Source: Lentilactobacillus fungorum (GTDB lineage Bacteria; Bacillota; Bacilli; Lactobacillales; Lactobacillaceae). Taken from it: a DNA stretch of 64,000 nt. How positions within the stretch are numbered: position 1 is the stretch's first letter; every line of letters begins with the position of its first letter. The translations under genes and the position numbers were made by a program. Below are positions 7,281-15,150 of this stretch, piece by piece. The stretch is taken from the NCBI RefSeq assembly GCF_016860605.1, contig NZ_BNJR01000017.1:1-64000 (forward strand). The letters are read 5' to 3'. A model generated the notes under the pieces. The model saw nothing but the letters and a program-made list of their open reading frames with translations, made no database searches and was not told the DNA's origin.

Positions 7281-8114
7281 ATGAAGAACAAAAAACGACT
7301 AATGACTGTTGGCCTTTCACTGCTAATTCTTGGCAGCCTTAGTGCTTGCGGCACAAGCGCCAAGTCAAAATCTAAACAAGCAGAAGCAATCACCGTTGGA
7401 ACATCCGGTGCGCCAAAGCCGTTTACCTACGTTGGCAGCAATAAAAAGATTCAAGGATTTGATATTGATACCGTCCGCGCGATCGATCAACAATTGCCCC
7501 AATACAAATTCAGCTTCACCAAAACCGAATTTCCATCAATTCTAGGCGGCCTGACTGCCGGTCGATTCCAAGTGGGAGCTAATAATTTTGCTTACAATCC
7601 CAGCCGTGCTAAACGATACTATTATTCCAAGCCAATCTTTCACGATAAGTACGTTTTGGTTGTTCCCAAAAAGGATCACCAAATCAAGCAATTTGACGAC
7701 ATTGCCGGCAAAACAACCGTCAGTGCCCCAGCGGTTAATTTCACAACCGCCATTGAGAACTTCAATCAACACGCAAAGGTTAAAAGCAAAATCACATATA
7801 GTTCAGAGGATGCTTCCAAGCAAATTCAAGACGTCCAGTCTGGCAAGGTTGACTACGTCCTAATCGATAAGCCATTATATGATAATTACCAAAAGACTTA
7901 TCATTTTGATAACGTTAAAGCCGTTTCGTTAGACCTTAGCGATACTAAAAAGATTTCTAAAACAACGCCCTACAGTTTCTTGCTCGTTTCAAAAACCCAA
8001 GGCGGCAAAAAATTACTGGACCAAATCAATGACGCAATTGTGAAGATTCAAAAGAACGGGACTGCCCAAAAGATTAGTGAAAAGTACTTTGGTGAAAATT
8101 ATATACCGAAGTAA
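7281..8114 (+). CDS. Orphan amino-acid substrate-binding lipoprotein
   Basis: 277 residues, GGAGG ribosome site. Signal peptide with lipobox LSAC at about residues 20-23, then an SBP_bac_3 fold: KIQGFDIDTVRAI, GRFQVGANNFAYNPSRAKRYYYSKPIF, and the C-terminal NGTAQKISEKYFGENY. It is a paralogue of the lipoprotein at 116-970, and no permease or ATPase accompanies it here. The simplest reading is that it feeds the transporter encoded by the divergent operon (990-2838), widening its substrate range. It is the last gene of the Met T-box operon, so the ligand is probably methionine, its sulfoxide or another sulfur compound (inference). Confidence 0.9.
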   Translation: MKNKKRLMTVGLSLLILGSLSACGTSAKSKSKQAEAITVGTSGAPKPFTYVGSNKKIQGFDIDTVRAIDQQLPQYKFSFTKTEFPSILGGLTAGRFQVGANNFAYNPSRAKRYYYSKPIFHDKYVLVVPKKDHQIKQFDDIAGKTTVSAPAVNFTTAIENFNQHAKVKSKITYSSEDASKQIQDVQSGKVDYVLIDKPLYDNYQKTYHFDNVKAVSLDLSDTKKISKTTPYSFLLVSKTQGGKKLLDQINDAIVKIQKNGTAQKISEKYFGENYIPK

Positions 8115-8116
8115 TC

Positions 8117-8169
8117 AAAAACCACCCTGGCAAAATGAAGGTCATTTCAAAAATGCTAAGGTGGTTTTT
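8117..8169. terminator. Bidirectional terminator
   Basis: AAAAACCACC (8117-8126) pairs with GGTGGTTTTT (8160-8169), with A and T runs on both sides. It can end both the plus-strand operon and the converging minus-strand gene. Confidence 0.8.
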
Positions 8170-8190
8170 GATTAGGATAAAATTCTAGAC

Positions 8191-9033
8191 TTATTCAAGT
8201 GTCGTGAGCTTAACAATGGCTTTTGGTTGATTTTCAGTCATTTCATAGTCAACATAATTTGGCTGACCAGCTGCCAATTGGTAACCCTCAGGAACATCGA
8301 CGTAGTAGCGCCCCGACTTAGCTGGATGAGTATCATCAGTGCTGACTGCTTTAATCATTTTGTTAGTTGGTTGCTCGATAAATTGGATGGTCAGCTTGGG
8401 CCAAATATTAAGGGTTCCAATTTCTGGCAGCCAACTTGAAAAGGCTAAGTCAGAATTTGCCCGCTGGATTTTTTGCAACCCTTTGGCAGATAAGCGTAAG
8501 TCATGTTGTCCCGCGTTGGCCGTTACGCCGGCCAAATCCTCTGCATGAATCCGATAGACGTTTGCTTCACCGCGGACTTTTTGCCACTCACTTGGAATGT
8601 TGAAACCACTTGGGATATAAAGCCTAAAAGTTTCAGGAATTTGGCCATTCCAAGTATAACTTTGATAATGAACTTTAAAGTTCTCTGTGGTCGCGTTTTT
8701 TCGGTAGAGCACCGAAAATTGATTTTTTTCATGTTCGATAACAACGATTCCCCCAACTTGGTCGCAGACGGCGGTGTAGCCGGTGATTTCTTCTGGCTGA
8801 AACTTAATCCGTTGGCCGACAATCCCAATCGTCTTTTTAGGCTTGGCAATAGCTTTTCCAGTCACATCAACAAAGTGAATGGTGACTTCCCGAGGGCAAA
8901 AGATCGGCTTTGGAAAAATAGGTGACAAGACAACTTTACGATTGGCAGTTAAAGCTTCACCATCGTTTAGCCGACGAAGGGGTTGGCCGTTAACTGATTG
9001 CAATTGACTCATGCGATTGATCATCATGTTCAT
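8191..9033 (-). CDS. MucBP-like protein lacking signal peptide and anchor
   Basis: 280 residues from the ATG preceded by GGGGG; an in-frame TTG upstream lies in the palindromic element. A MucBP-type unit is visible around residues 50-115 (VTIHFVDVTGKAIAKP...GYTAV...VLYRK) and less certain ones follow (KVHYQSYTWNG..., LTIQFIEQPTNKMIKAVS...). Such domains normally sit on secreted adhesins, yet the N-terminus has no hydrophobic signal segment and the C-terminus no LPXTG, DUF5776 or membrane anchor. It may be a 5'-truncated adhesin re-started from a new ribosome site, or a cytoplasmic or non-classically exported protein. Confidence 0.65.
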   Translation of the reverse strand: MNMMINRMSQLQSVNGQPLRRLNDGEALTANRKVVLSPIFPKPIFCPREVTIHFVDVTGKAIAKPKKTIGIVGQRIKFQPEEITGYTAVCDQVGGIVVIEHEKNQFSVLYRKNATTENFKVHYQSYTWNGQIPETFRLYIPSGFNIPSEWQKVRGEANVYRIHAEDLAGVTANAGQHDLRLSAKGLQKIQRANSDLAFSSWLPEIGTLNIWPKLTIQFIEQPTNKMIKAVSTDDTHPAKSGRYYVDVPEGYQLAAGQPNYVDYEMTENQPKAIVKLTTLE

Positions 9034-9046
9034 TTTAAAATCCCCC

Positions 9047-9407
9047 AGTGAGCGGAGCAAAGTGATGAAAAAGCGAAGCCTAAGTTAACTTGGCCGGAAA
9101 TCCCGGGCTTGGATTTTTGGGCAAGTTGACTTAGGTGCAACTTTTTGCCTGGTGCAGCTGTCCTAAAGTAAGTGAGCGGAGCCAGGCGGTTAGAAAGCGG
9201 AGCGTAAGTCTCCTCCAACGGAAATTCCCGGTTTTGGAATTTTTGTTGGAGGTGCTTACGTGTAGCTTTCTGCCTGGTGCAGCTGTCCTAATAACAGTGA
9301 GCGAAGCAAAGCGGTGAAAAAGCGCCAAGTAGGCTAGGCGTTTCACGGCCCTCGGAGTGTAAGGCTCCTCAGGCAGAAATCCCGCGTTTAGGATTTTTGT
9401 TGGCAGG
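9047..9407 (-). repeat. Three-copy palindromic element array
   Basis: Copies at 9047-9164, 9171-9289 and 9296-about 9407. The first is a hybrid: one outer arm carries CAAAG but the other carries CCTGG, so that stem segment no longer pairs, while its AAAAAG/CTTTTT segment still does. The second has CCAGGC arms. The third has CAAAGC arms, contains the extra block also seen at 5900-6047, and fades out before its second end. The first copy abuts the ribosome site of the MucBP-like gene. Confidence 0.88.
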
Positions 9408-9472
9408 GTATTTAAATAAACCTTTGCTTCATACAATCTTTTTAACTCAATATTAATAACAATAAGGTTTAT

Positions 9473-9500
9473 ATATTCATTCTTAGTTAAGAATGAATAT
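9473..9500. promoter_or_regulatory. Perfect 13 bp inverted repeat, operator-like
   Basis: ATATTCATTCTTA (9473-9485) and its exact reverse complement (9488-9500) flank a GT centre. A 28 bp palindrome of this kind is typical of a dimeric repressor operator. No intact gene starts next to it. Together with the GH127 remnant downstream it may be left over from a lost sugar-utilisation locus. Confidence 0.4.
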
Positions 9501-9789
9501 AATCACAAAAGTATTATCTTACATTACCCGAAAAAGGGCAATTATTTTGTCCACGAATATACGTTAATTACTACCATTAAGCAATAGCTAAACAAACCCG
9601 CAGGCTGTAAGGCTACTTGTCCTCACAAATGATAACCCATTACCAATTAAACCAAGCCCGCATTTGACCCTCCTTGCAGTTTGCCCAAGCATAGTGTCAT
9701 CTGAGTCGGTCGCTCGCTTGGCGCAGTACCCGCAGATGCATACAATGGCGCTTCACTGAATTCTAAGGTCAGCTTGATGGCGTTCGCTA

Positions 9790-9969
9790 CTAATTACCAA
9801 TGCCTTTCAGAAGGTTAGCCTCGTAATGATATTTTGGTGTTGCCGCCATTTTGACTTGATGAGTCCAAAATGGTTTTTCATTATCAGCCTCTTGGACACA
9901 ATAAACAAGTGATCCGCGTTGGACGGCAACTCCGCCAAAACTAGCACTTACTCGATTGCTGGCCCGCAT
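9790..9969 (-). pseudogene. Fragment of GH127 (DUF1680) beta-L-arabinofuranosidase
   Basis: The minus strand encodes 59 residues including VSASFGGVAVQRGSLVYCVQEADN and then ATPKYHYEANLLKGI. In DUF1680/GH127 enzymes the C-terminal region has the pattern A..V....G.VA.QRGPLVYC.E..DN followed by a YEPDLLGGV-like stretch, and this matches both. Full enzymes are about 650 residues, so only a C-terminal piece remains. Just upstream FDMLNS appears in a shifted frame, suggesting a frameshift before position 9969. The rest of 9400-10220 is AT-rich DNA in which I recognise no other gene. Confidence 0.6.
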
Positions 9970-10221
9970 GAATTTAACATATCAAAGCCGCCTCACATTT
10001 CAATCATTTTTAGTCGTGTAGCCATCACTAATTCGTTTGGTAATCAGAATTACGAATATTATATGACAGTCGTTGCTTGGCTTCAACTATCAGTTAGTTG
10101 GTATTATTGGCTATCAATGCCGGTATTATCAGATTCTTGCAACTTGGCGTAAAATTGGTCGGAAACGAGCCATAATAGTCGATTTTTAACAATAGTCGTT
10201 CGCAGCATGTACTTTTTGATT

Positions 10222-10252
10222 CAAAAAAAGCAGCTACCCATTTGGTAAGCTG
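10222..10252 (-). terminator. Terminator of the 10295-12421 gene
   Basis: On the minus strand GCAGCTTACC-AAAT-GGGTAGCTGC is followed by seven T. Confidence 0.85.
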
Positions 10253-10294
10253 CCTTAATTTAGATGATTCAGCTGTTAATAACTAAACAATAAA

Positions 10295-12421
10295 CTACCG
10301 ATTACCTTGAATAATCAACTTCTTATTGGCGGTAATGTACTCACCGTTGCTCAACTGATAACGAGTGGTCAAGTTATGCTTAACTAACTTCTTAACTGTG
10401 AGATGAGTACCTTTCTTAAAGTTCTTAACTTTTTTGGTTAGGTTGGCGTTCTTGTAAGCATTGACGCCCTTCTTATTGATAACAGTAATCTTCTTATTCT
10501 TTGGTAAGGTTGAATAGTAAACCTTCACAACATACTTCTTGTTAGCAGTGATGTAACCGCGTTTCTTATCAGTCTTAGTTCCATGGTTAACATCGCGAAC
10601 TTTGTAGCGAAGGGCGCCACCCTTAGAATAAGCGTAACCAGTTACCACGAACATTGGCCGGTTAACCCGCTTAGCCTTTTGATACTGGGCAATTCGCTGA
10701 GACTTCTTGAAGTTGGCATTTTGATACATATAAATACCCTTGGTAGCATATACTGCAGCGCCTTTTTTGGCAACGTAACTTGGAACGGCCGGCTCTTTAG
10801 TAGTTGCGGTTGTTCCAGAAGGACTGCTGGTTGGATTGCTTACGACAGATGAATTGCCGTTAGTACTTGACGAATTGCCGTTAGTATTTGGCGTAACATT
10901 TGTACCACCATTCCCACCGTTGGGGCTTGGGCTGGGAGCCGGTTGTTTAACGGTCACGTTAATTGATTTCGTAATCTTAGTAGATGGATTAGCTGGGTTT
11001 GAATAAAGCGAATAGGTAACTCGATAAGTTCCCGGCTTAGTCGTATCAACCGTCTGGCCACTGACGTTGAAACCATAATCTTTTGCTTCCAATTGGGCAT
11101 TAGTAAGAACCGTGTCTTGATCCCATTTAGTTGGATCCCAAACCGTTACGTGAGCCAACGGATCCCAAGTAGCACCATAATCGAGTTGAACATCATCGGC
11201 ACCAATGACTTTAACCGGCTGGAAGATAATACCGCCATAGTTGCCCTTATTTAGCTGATGAATTGCATCGGTTGGATCTGAATGGTCGTCCGGAGTAGTT
11301 AGGCTAGCATCCCATCGATAAACCGACAAGCCAACCGGTAATGTATAACCATTATCTTGTAGTGCTTGACCAATCGGTTGCCCATCTACCGTTTTAATTT
11401 TTGACGTATTTAGATAGAATCGCGCACCTGAATAAAGATATGGATCGGTTGCCCCTTCTCCAGTTGCGAAATCATCAAACGTTAACTCACCGTTACCTGG
11501 ATAAGCAATTTTAGGGAATAACTGTTGAATGTTTTGATCAACCATTGTGTATTTATATTGACCATTCCGCGTGGCAACAAGATAATCTTTGCCAACGCCA
11601 AAATAACTATTTACGTCAATTTTTTTGGCAAAACGGGTACTGAGATTATACGTAGGGTGTGATTTATCTGTAGCGGAATCTTGATCTGAAATCGTAAACG
11701 TACTATTCCGTTGAGATAAATTCACCTTGGAAAGATTCGTTACCTTTAGTGGGATGGAAATATCAATACTTCTACCAGCAGGAACATTAATAGAAAAGAA
11801 AATGCTACTCAACTTATTAATCGCATCTGCACCATTCGTTTGAAGATAAGAATCTAGTTGGTCGGCATCGATTGCAGTACCGCCATCCATATAATAAGTG
11901 ATTACAGCCAAAAAAACTCCAGTTGAAGGCGCCTTTATCGTTGGTTTTTGTGCTGCAACTACATCGGGGACTTGATCTTTATCACTTGAAGACTGATTAT
12001 TTTTCCAATTTCTAGGCAACATAAGTGTATGATAATATAATTGTGGTTTATCGGTGTTATTAGTTAATTGGTAATGCAACGTCAACTCGTGAGTCCCATT
12101 ACTAAACTGATCTTTATCAATAATGGATTCTGCACTGGGCTGCTCCCCATTACTAACTGGCGTTTTGTTTACCGTATCTATTTGCCCATAATTTGATTTA
12201 ATCCCATCAACCGTTAAATATAAACTACCAGTTGTGCTCCCATCACCTGAATAATCAACCTGGTTTTGATTGGGCTTTGTTCCGTTATAGATAATCGGGC
12301 TATTATCATCAGCCCTAACGTTTCCTGAACTTGTAACTGATCCCATCGTAAAAAATGCAGCTGAAAGCAGGGCAACCTTAACGACCTGCTTTAGCTTTCT
12401 GCTTATTCCGACATTTGTCAT
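10295..12421 (-). CDS. Secreted DUF5776 surface protein with Ig-like domain
   Basis: 708 residues from the ATG behind GGGGTG. Signal peptide to about residue 38 (ends NVRA-DD). Residues about 40-410 form an uncharacterised beta-rich region shared with the proteins at 12658 and 52385, beginning with a YLTVDG-type strand and an IDKDQF segment. A bacterial Ig-like domain (about 415-487) contains GQTVDTTKPGTYRVTYS. A Ser/Thr/Asn/Pro linker follows, and the C-terminal ~155 residues are a DUF5776 block (NRPMFVVTGYAYSKGG, DVNHGTKTDKKRGYITANKKYV, GVNAYKNANLTKKVKNFKKGT). No LPXTG: the DUF5776 block is the likely wall anchor. Parts of this block are almost identical in DNA to the next gene. Confidence 0.85.
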   Translation of the reverse strand: MTNVGISRKLKQVVKVALLSAAFFTMGSVTSSGNVRADDNSPIIYNGTKPNQNQVDYSGDGSTTGSLYLTVDGIKSNYGQIDTVNKTPVSNGEQPSAESIIDKDQFSNGTHELTLHYQLTNNTDKPQLYYHTLMLPRNWKNNQSSSDKDQVPDVVAAQKPTIKAPSTGVFLAVITYYMDGGTAIDADQLDSYLQTNGADAINKLSSIFFSINVPAGRSIDISIPLKVTNLSKVNLSQRNSTFTISDQDSATDKSHPTYNLSTRFAKKIDVNSYFGVGKDYLVATRNGQYKYTMVDQNIQQLFPKIAYPGNGELTFDDFATGEGATDPYLYSGARFYLNTSKIKTVDGQPIGQALQDNGYTLPVGLSVYRWDASLTTPDDHSDPTDAIHQLNKGNYGGIIFQPVKVIGADDVQLDYGATWDPLAHVTVWDPTKWDQDTVLTNAQLEAKDYGFNVSGQTVDTTKPGTYRVTYSLYSNPANPSTKITKSINVTVKQPAPSPSPNGGNGGTNVTPNTNGNSSSTNGNSSVVSNPTSSPSGTTATTKEPAVPSYVAKKGAAVYATKGIYMYQNANFKKSQRIAQYQKAKRVNRPMFVVTGYAYSKGGALRYKVRDVNHGTKTDKKRGYITANKKYVVKVYYSTLPKNKKITVINKKGVNAYKNANLTKKVKNFKKGTHLTVKKLVKHNLTTRYQLSNGEYITANKKLIIQGNR

Positions 12422-12562
12422 CAATAAACACCCCTCAATTTTTTTGTTTAGTATATCCCTCAGTTCATTGCACTAACTATAATCATTCTAACATAATAAC
12501 TGTTAAAGAATGTACCCATCCTTAATTATTTATAACAGCTGATTATCAGCACTTTCCACAAA

Positions 12563-12642
12563 AAAAGTCGATGCATCACAGCGTCGTCATCGCTAAGATA
12601 AGATTCTTAGCTCAGAAACACGCTGTCATTCTTCGACTTTTT
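12563..12642. terminator. Long hairpin terminator after 12658-14760
   Basis: An extended stem starts AAAAGTCGA on one side and ends TCGACTTTT on the other, with inner pairing ACAGCGT/ACGCTGT and CTAAGA/TCTTAG. T-runs are present in both directions. Confidence 0.75.
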
Positions 12643-12657
12643 ATCTCCATCGATAAT

Positions 12658-14760
12658 TTAGTAATTCCCCTGAATAATCAACTTCTTATTGGCAGTAATG
12701 TAATCACCATTACTCAATTGATAACGAGTGGTTAAATTGTGTTTAACCAACTTTTTAACCGTTAAGCGAGTGCCCTTCTTATAATTCTTAACCTTTTTAG
12801 TTAAATTAGCTTGCTTATAAGCGTTGACACCTTTTTGATTAATAACCGTAACTTTTTTATTCTTTGGTAAGGTTGAATAGTAAACCTTCACAACATACTT
12901 CTTATTAGCAGTGATGTAACCGCGTTTCTTATCAGTCTTAGTTCCATGGTTAACATCACGAACTTTATAGCGAAGGGCGCCACCCTTAGAATAAGCATAG
13001 CCAGTTACCACGAACATTGGGCGGTTAACCCGCTTAGCCTTTCGATACTGGGCAATTCGTTGAGACTTCTTGAAAGTTGCGTTCTTGTACAGGTAAATCT
13101 TCTTAACGCCGTAAACAACCGTCCCCTTGGTATATGCACCTTTGGGTGTTGTTGAGCTACTTGTAGTCTTTGCAGGTTGTTTTGTCGTTGATTCAGTGGT
13201 TGAAGCCGAGTTGTTAGCAGGAGTTACTGCCGAATTTGGCTCGCTAACGCTACCGGTCGGTGTTGAAGTTGAATTTGGCGTCGATACGTTGCCATTGCCG
13301 ACCGTAACGTTAACTGTCTTGTGAACGGTTAATGTATCATTAATCTTATCGGCATACGTTACCGCATAAACACCGTTGGTACTCGTATCGACTTTATTAT
13401 CGGTGACCGGCGTTTCATTACCATTGGCATCAACTTTCTTAACCGTATAAGAAATGTTGCCGTCTTTTTCTGGTGCCGGAATCTTCTTGGAATTTTTATC
13501 AAGAAAAGCGGTATTAGCAAATGGATCCCAAGCTGCCCCTATAGCTAAGTGACTATCATTGGCATCAATGATTTTTTCAAATTCAAGGTACAGCGAATCA
13601 AGTGATTGGCCATCATAAGTTGTCGTCCCCGGATTAACAGGCGTTTTGCCATCAGGGAGAAGAATAGTGGCCGCTTTGCTATCTTGACCGTAACCATTAT
13701 AAGTATAGGTACTCATTTCCTGACCATTGTTAAGATCGAAAGAATAACCTAGGTTATGAATGGTATCAGCTAAATTAGTCTTGCCATTTTGACCCATTAA
13801 GTGATTTAACGTCACTATCTGTAAATCACTATCATAAAAGTCGCCCTCATTTCGCGTAGCACCACCAGCTAATTTTTCATCAACCGCGCCATTGGGGTTT
13901 GACTTTGACTTCAAGTTTGAAATTGTCGTTGGCATTAGTTGTTGAAGCTCAGGGATCATAGTGTACTGATCGCCAGTCTTTGTCACTGCAACCATGTGGC
14001 CAGTTGGGGCAGCCACTTTTTTGCTAAAGGTTGCATAACCAGTCACATCATTTAAGTAAGGATTATTATCAAATGAATACGAATAAGCCTGGAACTCGAA
14101 GGATTTAGTTGACTGATCAGTAAAAGCACCAACTGATAATTTTACATTAACGGAAAGCGTCTGTCCCTTTGGTAAAGTTCCCTGAAACTGGATTGAAAGT
14201 AACTTTGTCCAGTCTTGATTTTGTGACTCGCTGGCGGAATTGTAATTACCACCACCCCAGTTATACCCAATCGAAAGACCATTTGTATAGCCAGTTGGCG
14301 TCACCCCAGCTTTAGAATCCGCATACGAAACGTTTGAATGCGAATTATTATATCGTGGCAAAATAATCACTTCATTGATTTTCTGCGGATCATTCGCCGA
14401 TGTATTGGTGACCGAAAAATGAAGGGTTAAATTTTTGCACTGGTCTTGATCAATCACTGAACTGTCAGCAGCTTCTACTGGATCAGAGCCGCCGGCAACC
14501 CCATAATTTGAAGTTGAAGCGTCACCATTTTGGTTGTCAGCTGTCAAATACAATGATTCATTCATCGATAGGTTAGCGTTAGGACCGGTTCCTTTAACAA
14601 TCGTACCCGACTGATTCGGATTGGCACCAGCGTTAATTGCCGGATTGCTGTCAGCATTAGCCTTGCTTGGCGCAATTCCCGTCAACAAAATAACTGTCAT
14701 AACAGCAACTATGAATGGTAGTATGTAACTCAAATAATTTCTTGAAGTTTTGGTTCCCAT
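12658..14760 (-). CDS. Secreted DUF5776 surface protein
   Basis: 700 residues from the second ATG, which lies the right distance from GGGGG; the first ATG is too close. Signal peptide to about residue 37 (SKANA-DS). The N-terminal region is paralogous to the 10295-12421 protein (SLYLTAD, VIDQDQ, LHFSVTN, ILPRYN). Then comes an Ig-like stretch with VDTSTNGVYAVTYADK and a Ser/Thr/Asn-rich linker. DUF5776 occupies about residues 543-700, ending LIIQGNY. It is the short form of the domain (two sub-modules), as in 10295 and 52385. Probably a wall-bound exported protein; ligand unknown. Confidence 0.85.
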   Translation of the reverse strand: MGTKTSRNYLSYILPFIVAVMTVILLTGIAPSKANADSNPAINAGANPNQSGTIVKGTGPNANLSMNESLYLTADNQNGDASTSNYGVAGGSDPVEAADSSVIDQDQCKNLTLHFSVTNTSANDPQKINEVIILPRYNNSHSNVSYADSKAGVTPTGYTNGLSIGYNWGGGNYNSASESQNQDWTKLLSIQFQGTLPKGQTLSVNVKLSVGAFTDQSTKSFEFQAYSYSFDNNPYLNDVTGYATFSKKVAAPTGHMVAVTKTGDQYTMIPELQQLMPTTISNLKSKSNPNGAVDEKLAGGATRNEGDFYDSDLQIVTLNHLMGQNGKTNLADTIHNLGYSFDLNNGQEMSTYTYNGYGQDSKAATILLPDGKTPVNPGTTTYDGQSLDSLYLEFEKIIDANDSHLAIGAAWDPFANTAFLDKNSKKIPAPEKDGNISYTVKKVDANGNETPVTDNKVDTSTNGVYAVTYADKINDTLTVHKTVNVTVGNGNVSTPNSTSTPTGSVSEPNSAVTPANNSASTTESTTKQPAKTTSSSTTPKGAYTKGTVVYGVKKIYLYKNATFKKSQRIAQYRKAKRVNRPMFVVTGYAYSKGGALRYKVRDVNHGTKTDKKRGYITANKKYVVKVYYSTLPKNKKVTVINQKGVNAYKQANLTKKVKNYKKGTRLTVKKLVKHNLTTRYQLSNGDYITANKKLIIQGNY

Positions 14761-14766
14761 TTTCAT

Positions 14767-15090
14767 TCCCCCACACTTATAGTTTATTTTGTGAATTCAG
14801 TTACCCTAGATTACCTATCAACTATAATTACATAACCGATTCACTATGTCGATTATAGCACAAGAATAATGTGGTTAACTATTTTTAATTGATTTTTCTA
14901 ATAATTTGTTAACAGCTTAAATGACTTAAGGGACTAAACCCCTTTGCTTGCTAAACGTTTCAGCTGGTTAAAAAAGCCCCCGATGTTATTAAAATTCTTT
15001 CATAGTAAATTTGAGATTACCTATCTGGAATAATATCACTTTCACTACTCAATTGATGATGATTAGAATAGCCGTTGCCTCGTTGTATGC
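14767..15090. other. Intergenic AT-rich gap
   Basis: No ORF with family resemblance and no element of the palindromic family. It should contain the promoter of the 12658-14760 gene, but I cannot place one with confidence. Confidence 0.5.
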
Positions 15091-15097
15091 GAAAAAA

Positions 15098-15119
15098 GGC
15101 ACGTCATCTCTGACATGCC
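15098..15119 (-). terminator. Terminator of the 15151-17886 gene
   Basis: Minus strand GGCATGTCA-GAGA-TGACGTGCC followed by TTTTTT. Confidence 0.85.
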
Positions 15120-15150
15120 CTTTAATAAATAGTTACTTGATTATTATCAA

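Noticed and set aside
8503-8925. 140-codon plus-strand ORF
   Set aside because: Antisense to the MucBP-like gene, which has the better ribosome site and domain match.
1768-9407. Palindromic elements as simple transcription terminators
   Set aside because: They have long stems but no consistent T-run on the coding strand, and they lie between co-directional genes and right before ribosome sites.
9919-10152. 77-codon plus-strand ORF
   Set aside because: It is antisense to the GH127 remnant, lacks a ribosome site and resembles no family.
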